In this document: positions 16,327-25,264 of the stretch, in pieces
Numbering within the stretch: the stretch's first letter is position 1
How the letters are laid out: every line of letters starts with the position of its first letter
Source: Streptomyces himalayensis subsp. himalayensis
GTDB lineage: Bacteria; Actinomycetota; Actinomycetes; Streptomycetales; Streptomycetaceae
Direction of reading: 5' to 3'
DNA length: 64,000 nucleotides
Assembly: GCF_013778455.1 (NCBI RefSeq)
Contig: NZ_JACEHE010000013.1
Coordinates: 124,001 to 188,000, forward strand
The notes under the pieces: generated by a model
Told to the model about the DNA's origin: nothing
The model's input: the letters and a program-made list of their open reading frames with translations, nothing else
Databases searched by the model: none
Translations under genes and position numbers: made by a program

Positions 16327-18336
16327 ATGACGCACCTCCGTAGCAAGCGCTTGAGAGCGAGAGCCATGGCGTCCGCCTGGGCACTCGCGACCGCCCTGGG
16401 CCTTGGAGCCCTGAGCCCGGCACCGGCGGCCGTGGCCGCCGATTCGACAGAAGCGGCCGCCGCCCAGCCGCAAGCAGCCGACCGGCTGTCCGACACCCCG
16501 CACGGCTTCGCCTCCCTCGCCGGCGGCACCACCGGTGGTGCGGGCGGCAAGATCGTCACCGTCACCGACCAGGCGTCTCTCGCCAAGTACGCGGCGGCGG
16601 AAGGCAGTTACATCATCCGGGTCAAGGGCTCGATCGCCGTCGAGCCGTTCGGCTCCAACATCCAGGTGACCTCCGACAAGACCATCGTCGGCGTCGGCAC
16701 GTCGGGCGAGATCGTCCACGGCGAGCTGCACCTGAACCCCGGCACGCACAACGTGATCATCCGCAACCTCACCATCCGCGACTCGTACGTCGAGGGCGAC
16801 TGGGACGGCAAGACCCAGGACTTCGACGGCATCCAGATGGACACCGTCCACCACGTCTGGATCGACCACAACCGGCTGACCCACATGGGCGACGGGCTGC
16901 TCGACATCCGCAAGGACAGCGAGTACATCACCGTCTCCAACAACCGCTTCGACAACCACAACAAGGCGTTCGGCATCGGCTGGACCGACAACGTCAAGAC
17001 GCAGATCACCATCGACCACAACTGGTTCAACGGCACCAAGCAGCGCAACCCCTCCGCCGACAACTGCGCCTACGCGCACCTCTACAACAACTACCTCTCG
17101 GCACAGGTGGCGGACGGCGACCCGGTCTGGTCGTACGGCAACTGGTCGCGCGGCCGCACGAAGATGGTGATCGAGAACAGCTACTACGAGGACGTCCAGC
17201 ACCCCTACCAGGCCGACGCCACCGCCGAGCTGGTGCAGCGCGGCTCGATCCTGAAGAACACCACCGGCCGCCACGACGAGTGGGGCACGGCCTTCGACCC
17301 GCGCGACTTCTACGACTACCGGCTGGACCCTGCCGACGCGGTCCCGGCGCTGGTGAAGAAGTTCTCGGGCCCGCAGAAGACCCTCGGAACGAACACGGTG
17401 CTGAACGTACCGGCGGACTACCCCACGGTGCAGTCCGCCGTGGACGCGGTGCCGAACGGCAACGACGGCGAGGTGACGGTGCGGATCGCGCCCGGCACCT
17501 ACCGGGAGCACGTCAAGGTTCCGGCCGGCAAGCCGTACGTCACCCTCCGCGGCACGGGAGATGACCGCGAGGACACGGTCATCGTGTACGACACTCCCGC
17601 CGGTGAGGTGAAGCCCGACGGCAGCACCCAAGGGTCCTGGGGCAGCGCCACCGTCGTCGTGCAGGGCAACGACTTCACCGCCCGCAACCTCACCTTCAGC
17701 AATGACTACGACGAGGCCGCGCACGGCCAGTCGCAGGCCCTGGCCATGAAGACCACCGGTGACCGGATCGTCTTCGAGAACACAGCCTTCCTCGGCAACC
17801 AGGACACGCTGATGACCGACAGCCCGAAGCTGGAAACCGTCAGCCGGGTCTACATCCGCGGCTCCTACATCGAGGGTGACGTCGACTTCATCTACGGGCG
17901 GGCCACGACCGTGATCGAGAAGTCCGTCATCAAGGCGCTCAACCGCGGTTCCGCCACCAACAACGGCTGGATCACGGCAGCTTCGACGTGGAAGGAGAAC
18001 CCGTACGGCTTTCTGATCACCGACTCGAAGGTCGTGAGCGACGCTCCCGCCGGCTCCGTCCACCTGGGCCGCCCCTGGCACCCGGGTGGCAACCCCGACG
18101 CGATCGCCCAGGTGCTGTTCCGCGACACCGAGCTGCCCGCGGCGATCAAGGCGTCGCCGTGGACGGACATGGGCGGCTACTCCTGGAAGGGCGCCCGCTT
18201 CACCGAGTACCGCACCTACGGCCCCGGCGCCGCGATCACCGCCGACCGGCCGCAGATGAGCGACGCCGACGCGGCGCACCACACGGTCGCCGACTACCTC
18301 GCCGGTACGGACGACTGGGCCCCGTACCTCCCCTGA
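16327..18336 (+). CDS. Bifunctional secreted pectate lyase (PL1)-pectin methylesterase (CE8) fusion
   Basis: A 669-residue two-enzyme protein. Residues 1 to about 38 are a Sec signal. Residues about 55-345 are a PL1 lyase: GGTTGGAGGK, TIVGVG, VWIDHN at 177-182, and TKQRNPSADN with the catalytic Arg near 240. Residues about 355-669 are a CE8 pectinesterase: GNQDTL at 490-495 and EGDVDFIYGRAT at 516-527, carrying the catalytic Asp residues, and LGRPW at 580-584 with the substrate Arg/Trp. The methylesterase would expose galacturonate for the lyase. The linker is short (about ten residues). ATG 16327 has GGAG five bases upstream. It is 51 bases after the GH43 gene and may have its own promoter. 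Confidence 0.92.
   Translation: MTHLRSKRLRARAMASAWALATALGLGALSPAPAAVAADSTEAAAAQPQAADRLSDTPHGFASLAGGTTGGAGGKIVTVTDQASLAKYAAAEGSYIIRVKGSIAVEPFGSNIQVTSDKTIVGVGTSGEIVHGELHLNPGTHNVIIRNLTIRDSYVEGDWDGKTQDFDGIQMDTVHHVWIDHNRLTHMGDGLLDIRKDSEYITVSNNRFDNHNKAFGIGWTDNVKTQITIDHNWFNGTKQRNPSADNCAYAHLYNNYLSAQVADGDPVWSYGNWSRGRTKMVIENSYYEDVQHPYQADATAELVQRGSILKNTTGRHDEWGTAFDPRDFYDYRLDPADAVPALVKKFSGPQKTLGTNTVLNVPADYPTVQSAVDAVPNGNDGEVTVRIAPGTYREHVKVPAGKPYVTLRGTGDDREDTVIVYDTPAGEVKPDGSTQGSWGSATVVVQGNDFTARNLTFSNDYDEAAHGQSQALAMKTTGDRIVFENTAFLGNQDTLMTDSPKLETVSRVYIRGSYIEGDVDFIYGRATTVIEKSVIKALNRGSATNNGWITAASTWKENPYGFLITDSKVVSDAPAGSVHLGRPWHPGGNPDAIAQVLFRDTELPAAIKASPWTDMGGYSWKGARFTEYRTYGPGAAITADRPQMSDADAAHHTVADYLAGTDDWAPYLP
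16344..16353. promoter_or_regulatory. CAAGCGCTTG palindrome in the first codons of the lyase-esterase fusion gene
   Basis: A perfect 10-bp palindrome sharing the AAGCGCTT core with two other sites in the locus. It overlaps codons 6-9. If the true start were the later ATG at 16366 it would lie in the leader, though the upstream start gives a better signal peptide. Confidence 0.35.
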
Positions 18337-18408
18337 GCCCCAACCCGCCACCGCTCACCACCCCCATATCCCCTCATCGCCCCCCACACCGCACCGCGTA
18401 ACACGCGA

Positions 18409-18456
18409 GGGGCCGGGCACCGATCGCTGCCTTGCACCTGTGGTGCACCCGGCCCC
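18409..18456 (+). terminator. Nested hairpin between the fusion gene and the solute-binding protein gene
   Basis: GGGGCCGGG (18409-18417) pairs perfectly with CCCGGCCCC (18448-18456), and TGCAC/GTGCA (18433-18447) forms an inner stem. There is no T run. It lies 73 bases after the fusion gene stop, fitting a Streptomyces-type terminator that would separate the binding-protein transcript. Confidence 0.55.
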
Positions 18457-18504
18457 GCTCCATCGACAACACACAGCGTCAGATCCAGAAGAAGAGAGCC
18501 GAGC

Positions 18505-19848
18505 ATGATCATCATCCGCAGCAGAGGGCGCCGTCGCACGGCGGCCGCTCTCGCCCTGACCACCGCACTCGCGCTGACCGCCACCGCCTGCGGAGACGAC
18601 GGCAGCGGTGCCGCCGGGGACAAGGGCGACGAGGGTTCCGGCAAGGGCGAGATCACCTTCTGGGACAACAACGGCGGTGTCCGCACCGACGCCTGGAAGG
18701 AGATCATCGCCGACTTCGAGAAGGCCAACCCGAACATCAAGGTCAACTACGTCGGCATCCCCGCCGCAAGCGTCCAGTCGAAGTACGACACCGCCATCCA
18801 GGGCGGCGGGCTGCCGGACGTCGGCGGCGTGGGCGCCGCGATGCTCGCCGGGATCACCGCACAGAACGCGCTGGAGCCGCTTGACGAGCGCATCGACGGC
18901 AGCTCGCTCAAGGGCAAGCTGAACAAGGGCATGGTGGAGAGCGTCCGGGCGGCGGGCGACGGCGACCAGATGTTCACGGTGCCGACCTCCGCCAACAACG
19001 GCACGCTCTGGTACCGCACCGACATGTTCAAGGCCGCGGGCCTGGACGCGCCCACCACCTGGTCCAAGTTCTACGAGGCCGCCGACAAGCTCACCGACAA
19101 GAGCAAGAACCAGTTCGGCTACACCATCCGCGGCGGCGAGGGCTCCATCGCGCAGGCGATCGACGCGGCGTACAGCCAGTCCGGCATCACCTCGTTCTGG
19201 AACGGCGACAAGACCACCCTCAACGACCCGAAGAACGTGGCGGCGCTGGAGAAGTACGTCGGCCTTTACAAGAAGGACACCCCATCCGCTGACCTCAACA
19301 ACGACTTCACGAAGATGGTCGCCCAGTGGGACAGCGGTCAGATCGGCATGCTGAGCCACAACCTCGGCTCCTACCAGGACCATGTGAAGGCGCTCGGCAC
19401 GGACAAGTTCCGCGGCCTCCCCAGCCCGACGCTCGAGGACGGCACGCGCGTCCAGGTGTCGAACCCGGTGGACGGCCTCGGCCTGTTCAAGTCCAGCAAG
19501 AACAAGGCCGCGGCCTGGAAGTTCATCGAGTTCGCGGTGTCCCACGAGTCCAACAGCAAGTGGAACGAGTCGGCGGGCGCCATCCCGTCCAACACCGACG
19601 CCGCCAAGGACGCCTGGGTGCAGAAGGCCGAGGCCACCAAGCTCGCCTCGGAGGCGCTGAACGACGGCTCCATCAAGATCGTGCAGCTGCCGTACTACCT
19701 GCCCGACTGGAACACCATCAGCAAGGCCGACAACGAGCCGAACTTCCAGAAGGTGCTGCTCGGCAAGATGTCCGCGAAGGACTTCCTGGACACGCTCGCC
19801 GAGCAGCTGAACGAGGCTCAGGCCGAGTGGAAGCAGCAGAACAAGTGA
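18505..19848 (+). CDS. Extracellular sugar-binding lipoprotein of the ABC importer
   Basis: A 447-residue family 1 solute-binding protein. The signal peptide ends in a lipobox around LTATAC at about residues 26-31, so the mature protein is lipid-anchored at Cys. It is followed by a Gly/Asp-rich linker and the bilobed fold: ITFWDNNGGVRTDAWKEIIADFEK, LPDVGGVGAAMLAG, WYRTDMFKAAGLDAP TTW and the late GLGLFKSSKNKAAAWKFIEF. It should capture oligosaccharides for the permeases at 9504-11368, from which it is separated by about 7 kb of enzymes. It overlaps the acetylesterase gene by three bases. Confidence 0.9.
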   Translation: MIIIRSRGRRRTAAALALTTALALTATACGDDGSGAAGDKGDEGSGKGEITFWDNNGGVRTDAWKEIIADFEKANPNIKVNYVGIPAASVQSKYDTAIQGGGLPDVGGVGAAMLAGITAQNALEPLDERIDGSSLKGKLNKGMVESVRAAGDGDQMFTVPTSANNGTLWYRTDMFKAAGLDAPTTWSKFYEAADKLTDKSKNQFGYTIRGGEGSIAQAIDAAYSQSGITSFWNGDKTTLNDPKNVAALEKYVGLYKKDTPSADLNNDFTKMVAQWDSGQIGMLSHNLGSYQDHVKALGTDKFRGLPSPTLEDGTRVQVSNPVDGLGLFKSSKNKAAAWKFIEFAVSHESNSKWNESAGAIPSNTDAAKDAWVQKAEATKLASEALNDGSIKIVQLPYYLPDWNTISKADNEPNFQKVLLGKMSAKDFLDTLAEQLNEAQAEWKQQNK

Positions 19849-20645
19849 CGGCCACCCGCCGACGCGTGGTCGCGGCCATCGCGGGCCTTCCGCTCGCGCT
19901 GGCCGCGGCCCCGGCCGCCCTCGCGAACACCACCGGAGACAACCGTCGTATGCGCACCCTCTATATCGCGGGCGACTCCACCGCCGCCCAGAAGTACGCC
20001 GACGCCGCCCCCGAGACCGGCTGGGGCATGGCGCTCCCCTTCTTCCTGCACCGGGACATCGCGGTCGACAACCACGCGGTGAACGGCCGCAGTTCGAAGA
20101 GCTTCATCGACGAGGGACGGCTCGCACCCATCCTCGATGCGATCCGGCCCGGCGACTTCCTCCTCATCCAGTTCGGCCACAACGACGAGAAGACCGCCGA
20201 CCCCACGCGGTACACCGAGCCCTGGACGACGTACCAGGAGCACCTGCGCCAGTACGTGGACGGGGCGCGGGCCCGTGGGGCGCGGCCGGTGCTCGCCACC
20301 TCCGTGGAGCGCCGGAAGTTCGACTCGGCCGGCAACGCCGTGCCGACCCACGGCGAGTATCCCGCAGCGATGCGGGCCCTCGCCGAGGAGGAGGGCGTGG
20401 CACTCCTCGACATCCAGGCCCTGTCGATCGCGCTGTGGCAGAAGCTCGGCGTCGAGGAGACGAAGAAGTACTTCAACTGGACCGACACCGAGCAGGACAA
20501 CACCCACTTCAACCCGCCGGGTGCGATCGCGGTAGCCCGGCTGGTCGCCGAACAGCTGGTGGCCCAGAGCGTGTTGGCGACGCGCGATGTGCGCCGCCTC
20601 GACGACGAGATCCCCGAGTCGTGGATCACCTGGCCGGAGGCCTAG
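19845..20645 (+). CDS. Secreted rhamnogalacturonan acetylesterase-like SGNH hydrolase (CE12 type)
   Basis: A 266-residue protein with an N-terminal signal (RRRVVAAIAGLPLALAAAPAALA). The SGNH blocks are present: TLYIAGDSTAAQ with the nucleophile Ser, an Asn in VNGRSSKSF, QFGHNDEK with the block III Asn, and DNTHFNPPGA with the Asp-His pair. This arrangement matches rhamnogalacturonan acetylesterases, which remove acetyl groups from the rhamnogalacturonan I backbone so that lyases can act. Start GTG 19845 overlaps the stop of the binding-protein gene (GTGA). Export is by a short Arg-rich signal, possibly Tat. Confidence 0.85.
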   Translation: MTATRRRVVAAIAGLPLALAAAPAALANTTGDNRRMRTLYIAGDSTAAQKYADAAPETGWGMALPFFLHRDIAVDNHAVNGRSSKSFIDEGRLAPILDAIRPGDFLLIQFGHNDEKTADPTRYTEPWTTYQEHLRQYVDGARARGARPVLATSVERRKFDSAGNAVPTHGEYPAAMRALAEEEGVALLDIQALSIALWQKLGVEETKKYFNWTDTEQDNTHFNPPGAIAVARLVAEQLVAQSVLATRDVRRLDDEIPESWITWPEA

Positions 20646-20671
20646 GCCGTAAGTCTTTTCGAGGAGCCGCA

Positions 20672-21997
20672 ATGCAGACAAAGAAGTGTCATAGGCGTGC
20701 CATCGGGACGTCGCTCGCTGTCGGATGCACCGCCCTGGTGCTGGCCGTCACGGGCACGGTCGGTACGGCCCAGGCGCAGGTCACGGACCAGGCCGCCCGG
20801 GGGCGTGACCTCGGGCGGGAGACCCTGCCCGCCGGTGACGGCTGGGGCTCGTACGGCACCGGCACCACGGGCGGTGCCGCCGCCGACGCCGAGCACCAGT
20901 ACACGGTCACCACCTGGGAGGAGTTCGGAGCCGCCCTCAAGGACGGCGGTGACGCCGCGAAGATCATCAGAGTCAAGGGCACGCTCAACGCCACCGAGCA
21001 GGGCTGCGAGGCGTTCGAGGCCGAGGGCTACGACTTCGACCAGTACCTCGCCGACTACGACCCCGCGGTTTGGGGGTACGACACCCCGGTCAGCGGCGAG
21101 CAGGAGGACCTGCGTGCCGCCTCCGCCGCCAACCAGAAGAAGGCCATCACGGTCTTCGTCCCTGCCAACACCACGATCGTGGGCGTCGGCAAGGACGCCG
21201 GGATCGTCGGCGGCAGCCTCCAGATCAAGGGTGTCGACAACGTCATCGTCCGCAATCTGACCGTGGAGAGCCCTCTCGACTGCTTCCCGCAGTGGGACCC
21301 CACCGATGGCGCCACCGGGGCCTGGAACTCCGAGTACGACGCCGCGGTCGTCTACGGCTCCACCCATGTGTGGATCGACCACAACACCTTCACCGACGGC
21401 GCCCACCCGGACAGCTCGCTGCCCAGGTACTACGGCGAGATCTACCAGCAGCACGACGGCGAACTGGACATCGTGCGCGGCGCCGACCTGGTCACCGCCT
21501 CCTGGAACACCTTCGCCGACCACGACAAGACGCTGATGATCGGCAACAGCGACAGCCTCGTCTCAGACCGCGGCAAGCTGCGCGTCACCCTGCACCACAA
21601 CCTCTTCCGGAACGTCATCGAGCGCGCGCCCCGCGTCCGCTTCGGCCAGGTCGACGCGTACAACAACCACTACGTGATCCCCGAGACCGGCTACGTCTAC
21701 AGCCTCGGCATCGGCATCGAGTCCCAGCTCGTCGCCGAGAAGAACGCGTTCACGCTGCCGGAGGGGGTCAGCGCGGCGAAGATCCTCAAGAAGTGGAAGG
21801 AGGCGCCGGTCACCGCCGAGGGCAACTACGTCAACGGTGAGGCCGTCGACCTCATCGCCGTCCACAACGCGGAGATCCCCGAGGAGACGCTCCAGTCAGG
21901 GGCGGGCTGGACCCCGACCCTGCGGACGAGGGTCGACGACCCGCGAGCGCTGCCCGGCATCATCGACAACCGTGCCGGAGCCGGCCGACTCCGCTGA
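20672..21997 (+). CDS. Secreted pectate lyase, polysaccharide lyase family 1
   Basis: A 441-residue PL1 enzyme, paralogous to the one at 11365. The signal peptide ends near AQAQ (residues 1 to about 36). It carries GTTGGAAADAEHQYTV, NTTIVGVGKDAGIVGG, THVWIDHNTFTDGAHPD, SWNTFADHDKTLMIGNSDS and ERAPRVRFGQVDAYNNHYV, the last with the catalytic Arg. Calcium-binding Asp residues of the family are conserved. GAGGAG lies directly upstream of ATG 20672 in the context GGAGCCGCAATG, which is also found before the PL1-CE8 fusion gene. It follows the acetylesterase by 26 bases and is probably co-transcribed with it. Confidence 0.9.
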   Translation: MQTKKCHRRAIGTSLAVGCTALVLAVTGTVGTAQAQVTDQAARGRDLGRETLPAGDGWGSYGTGTTGGAAADAEHQYTVTTWEEFGAALKDGGDAAKIIRVKGTLNATEQGCEAFEAEGYDFDQYLADYDPAVWGYDTPVSGEQEDLRAASAANQKKAITVFVPANTTIVGVGKDAGIVGGSLQIKGVDNVIVRNLTVESPLDCFPQWDPTDGATGAWNSEYDAAVVYGSTHVWIDHNTFTDGAHPDSSLPRYYGEIYQQHDGELDIVRGADLVTASWNTFADHDKTLMIGNSDSLVSDRGKLRVTLHHNLFRNVIERAPRVRFGQVDAYNNHYVIPETGYVYSLGIGIESQLVAEKNAFTLPEGVSAAKILKKWKEAPVTAEGNYVNGEAVDLIAVHNAEIPEETLQSGAGWTPTLRTRVDDPRALPGIIDNRAGAGRLR

Positions 21998-22124
21998 CTC
22001 TCCCCGAGCGGGGGCCGGGGCGGACCGCATCCCATCCCGGTTCCCACTCCCCGAGCGGGCCGCACCGCCGCATCCCATCCCGGCTCCGCTGACTCTCCCC
22101 GAGCGGAGGCCGGGGCGGACCGCA
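21989..22124. repeat. Imperfect direct repeats after the second PL1 gene
   Basis: A 41-base unit beginning CTCCGCTGACTCTCCCCGAG occurs at 21989-22029, overlapping the lyase stop codon, and again at 22084-22124 with one mismatch. A third partial copy and two copies of CATCCCATCCCGG lie between them. The last codons of the gene have been duplicated into the intergenic region. Nothing else is seen in the gap up to 22250. Confidence 0.75.
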
Positions 22125-22250
22125 CTCCGCCTGTACAGCGGGCCGCCGCCCCGGCTTCCACGTCTCCTACCGCCCCCTCATGCATCACCCCCCACGCTTC
22201 TTCACACCCCCGTCCCCCTGTCTTGAGCCCCACACCGAAGGAGCACCCGC

Positions 22251-23396
22251 ATGCCCGCCTATCACTCTGAAGTCACTCTGAGCCGCCGCTCGTTGCTCAT
22301 TGCGGGCGCCGGTGCCGCACTCGCCCTGGGCCTGTCGTCCCCCGCCCGCGCCGCCGGGGGCGACAGCGCCTTAACCGCCGATCGGCCCTTCGGCCGCTAC
22401 GGCTCCCCGGCCGCCCGCCTCACGGACCGGACCCTCTACGTCCACCCGGACGGTGCCGGTGACTTCACCACCGTGCAGGCCGCCGTGGACGCCGCCTCCG
22501 GCACCGGCTACACCCTGGTCCTCGCACCCGGCACGTACCGCGAGACCGTGAACATCACCGCCGCCCGCGCCGGACTGACCCTGATCGGCGCGAGCGAGGA
22601 CCCGTGTGACGCCGTCATCGTGTACGACAACGCGGCGGGCACGCCGATCCCGGGTGGTGGCGGAGCCACCTACGGCACCACCGGCTCCGCCACGACCACC
22701 GTCCGGGCCGCGGACTTCACCGCCCGCTGGATCACCTTCGCCAACGACTTCCTGCGCGAGGAGCACCCGGAGATCAGCGGTACCCAGGCCGTCGCCATCA
22801 AGGTGATGGGTGACCGCTCGGCGTTCCACCACTGCCGTTTCCTCGGCCACCAGGACACGCTGTACGCGGATTCGCTGTCCCTGTCGCTCATCGCCCGCCA
22901 GTATTTCGCGCACTGCTACATCGAGGGCGACGTGGACTTCGTCTTCGGCCGGGCCACCGCCGTGTACGAGCACTGCCGCTTCCACACCCTCGACAGGGAT
23001 GTGAGTTTCAAGCCCGAGGGCATGGTGTTCGCGCCGTCCACCGCGCGCGCCAACCCCTACGGCTACCTGGCCGTGAGGTGCCGTATCACCAGCGGCGCGG
23101 AGAACGGCGCGTACAAGCTGTCCCGCCCCTGGGTGCCCGGCTCCGACGGCACCGCCTGGCCGTCACTCGTGGTCCGCGACACGGTCATCGGCCCCGGCAT
23201 CGACGCGGCCGCGCCGTACACCAACATGCGGGACGAGTACCCGTGGCAGTCCCAGCGGTACGCCGAGTACCACAACACGGGCCCCGGCGCGGAGATCACC
23301 GTGCCGGAGAACCGGCCCCAGCTGACCGCCGAGGAGGCCGAGTCGGCGACCCGCGAGGTCTACCTCGGCGACTGGACCCCCTGGAAGGCGGGCTGA
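22251..23396 (+). CDS. Secreted pectin methylesterase (CE8)
   Basis: A 381-residue single-domain pectinesterase. LSRRSLLIAGAGAALALGL is a likely Tat signal. The beta-helix enzyme has GHQDTLYAD (oxyanion Gln and first catalytic Asp), EGDVDFVFGRATAVY (second catalytic Asp), MVFAPSTARANPYGYL and LSRPWVPG with the substrate-binding Arg and Trp. It removes methyl esters from homogalacturonan before lyase attack. It starts with ATG 22251 after GAAGGAGCACCCGC, and ends one base before the start of a damaged paralogue at 23398. Confidence 0.92.
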   Translation: MPAYHSEVTLSRRSLLIAGAGAALALGLSSPARAAGGDSALTADRPFGRYGSPAARLTDRTLYVHPDGAGDFTTVQAAVDAASGTGYTLVLAPGTYRETVNITAARAGLTLIGASEDPCDAVIVYDNAAGTPIPGGGGATYGTTGSATTTVRAADFTARWITFANDFLREEHPEISGTQAVAIKVMGDRSAFHHCRFLGHQDTLYADSLSLSLIARQYFAHCYIEGDVDFVFGRATAVYEHCRFHTLDRDVSFKPEGMVFAPSTARANPYGYLAVRCRITSGAENGAYKLSRPWVPGSDGTAWPSLVVRDTVIGPGIDAAAPYTNMRDEYPWQSQRYAEYHNTGPGAEITVPENRPQLTAEEAESATREVYLGDWTPWKAG

Positions 23397-23397
23397 G

Positions 23398-24104
23398 ATG
23401 CGCCGCCGCACCCTGCTGGCCGCCGCCGGAGCCGCGCTCGCCGCCGCGACCACTGCTCCCGCTCATGCGTCGGCGGCGGGTCCGGTCGCCGTACGCTGCA
23501 CGTCCGCCCCGGCGACTCCATCCAGGCCGCCGTGGACGCCGTGTCCGGCCCCGGGTGGACGATCGTCGTCCACCCGGGCACGTACCGCGAGGCCGTGAGC
23601 ATCCCCGCGACCGCCGCCGGGCTCACCCTCGTCGGCGCCTCCGGGGACCCGCGCGACGCCGTCATCGTGTACGACAACGGAACGCGGAAACCGGACGGTT
23701 CGGGCACCTACGGGACGGCCGGCTCGGCCCCCTTCACCTCGGCAGCGCCGGGCCTGACCGTACGCGGACTGACGATCGCCAACGACTGGCTGCGCGCCGA
23801 CCACCCGGAGATCACCGGCACCCAGGCCGTCGCCGCGTACGTCACCGGTGACCGCTCGCTCTTCGAACACGTCCGCCTCCTGGCCCACCAGGACACGCTC
23901 TTCGCGGACACCACCGCCCTGGACGCCTTCGACCGGCAGTACTACCGCCACTGCTACTTCGAGGGCGACGTGGACTTCGTCTTCGGGCGGGCCACCGCCG
24001 TCTTCGGCCACTGCCACCTCCACACCCTCGACAGGGAGGTCGGCTTCAAGCCCGAGGGCATGGTCTTCGCGCCGTCCACGGCCCGCGCCAACCCGTACGG
24101 GTTC
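23398..24104 (+). pseudogene. Broken pectin methylesterase (CE8): frameshift plus loss of the last third
   Basis: A paralogue of the gene before it with two lesions. The signal peptide MRRRTLLAAAGAALAAA from ATG 23398 is out of frame with the enzyme body, which resumes as TLHVRPGDSIQAAVDAV; the shift is near 23490-23500. The body keeps AHQDTLFAD and EGDVDFVFGRAT. It then stops matching the family at 24104, right after ARANPYGF, about 115 residues short, and the DNA passes directly into the leader of the next lyase gene. The LxRPW motif is therefore missing, and no functional esterase is expected. A deletion in nature or an assembly collapse would both explain the abrupt joint. Confidence 0.85.
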
Positions 24105-24126
24105 CCCCCACGAAAGGACCCGCACC

Positions 24127-25239
24127 ATGCAGCGTCGTACCGCAACCACCCTCGTGTCGGTTCTCGCTCTGGGCGCCGGCCTGGCCGTACTCCCCACGCA
24201 GGCCCATGCCGCCACCGTCGTGGTCCATACCACGGCGGAGCTGACGAGCGCCATCTCCAGTGCCACCGCGGGCACCACCATCCAGGTGCGCGGCGGCACC
24301 TACTACCCGACGGCCACGCTCCAGTCCACCGCCAACGGCACCTCCTCCAACCGCATCTACCTCCAGGCGTACGGCACGGAGACCGTGAAGATCGACGGGT
24401 CGAACCTGCCCGACGGCGACTGGATCTTCAAGCTCACCGCCGACTACTGGACCGTCTCCAACATCACGTTCCAGAACTCGCCGGACAGCGCGGTCGTCTG
24501 CCAGTCGTGCGCCTCCACGTACTGGAGCAACGTCAAGACCATCAACGGCGGCGACTCCGGCTTCACGCTGACCGGGGACAACACGACCAACAACACCGTC
24601 AAGAACCTCGACAGCTACGGCCACTACGACGCCGCCAACCACGGTGAGAACGCGGACGGCGTCGCCATCAAGTACGGCTCCGGCACCGGCAACCTCGTCA
24701 CCGGCGCCCGCCTCTACAACAACTCCGACGACGGCATCGACCTGTGGTCGTTCTCCTCGCCGGTCACCGTCGAGCACACCTGGGCCTTCGGCAACGGCGA
24801 GAACCGTTGGTCAGACTCAGCCTTCGCGGGCGACGGCAACGGCTACAAGCTCGGCGGCGACGGCGAGTCCGTGGCGCATGTCGTCAACAACTCCGCGGCC
24901 TGGGACAACGCAGGCAACGGCTTCACAGAGAACAGCAACACCGGCGCCATCGTGATCAACCGGACGACGGCGTACGCCAACGGCAAGTGGGGCTACTACT
25001 TCGCCACCGGCGCGGCCAGGCTCGGCAAGAACCTCGCCGTGGGCAACGGTTCCGGCCTGGTCAACAAGGGCTCCTCGGTGGTCTCGCAGGGCAACAACTG
25101 GGACCCGGACATCGCGACCCCGTCCTTCATCTCGACGGACGCGACGACCACGTACAACGCCCGCCAGTCGGACGGCTCGCTGCCCGCGACCAGCTTCCTG
25201 ACCACGGGCAGCAGCACCATCGGCGCGACGATGGACTAG
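24127..25239 (+). CDS. Secreted pectate lyase, PL9-like right-handed beta-helix protein
   Basis: A 370-residue protein with a signal peptide ending THAHAA-like at about residue 28 (LPTQAHAATVVV). The beta-helix has the PL9 hallmark NHGENADGVAIKYGSGTGN (about residues 176-194), with Asp residues of the calcium site, and NSDDGIDLWSFSSPVTVE after it. PL9 enzymes cleave polygalacturonate or rhamnogalacturonan by beta-elimination, using a Lys as base. ATG 24127 is preceded by GAAAGGA. The 5' leader directly abuts the truncated pectinesterase. It converges on the GH43 gene with only 25 bases between stops. Confidence 0.85.
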   Translation: MQRRTATTLVSVLALGAGLAVLPTQAHAATVVVHTTAELTSAISSATAGTTIQVRGGTYYPTATLQSTANGTSSNRIYLQAYGTETVKIDGSNLPDGDWIFKLTADYWTVSNITFQNSPDSAVVCQSCASTYWSNVKTINGGDSGFTLTGDNTTNNTVKNLDSYGHYDAANHGENADGVAIKYGSGTGNLVTGARLYNNSDDGIDLWSFSSPVTVEHTWAFGNGENRWSDSAFAGDGNGYKLGGDGESVAHVVNNSAAWDNAGNGFTENSNTGAIVINRTTAYANGKWGYYFATGAARLGKNLAVGNGSGLVNKGSSVVSQGNNWDPDIATPSFISTDATTTYNARQSDGSLPATSFLTTGSSTIGATMD

Positions 25240-25264
25240 GAGGGATGGACCAGAAGAGTCGGAG

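Noticed and set aside
13939..18351. A 1470-codon open frame on the minus strand
   Set aside because: It is antisense to the PmoA-like, GH43 and PL1-CE8 genes, which have clear families. Its product is low-complexity Val/Gly/Arg/Asp of the kind produced opposite GC-rich genes.
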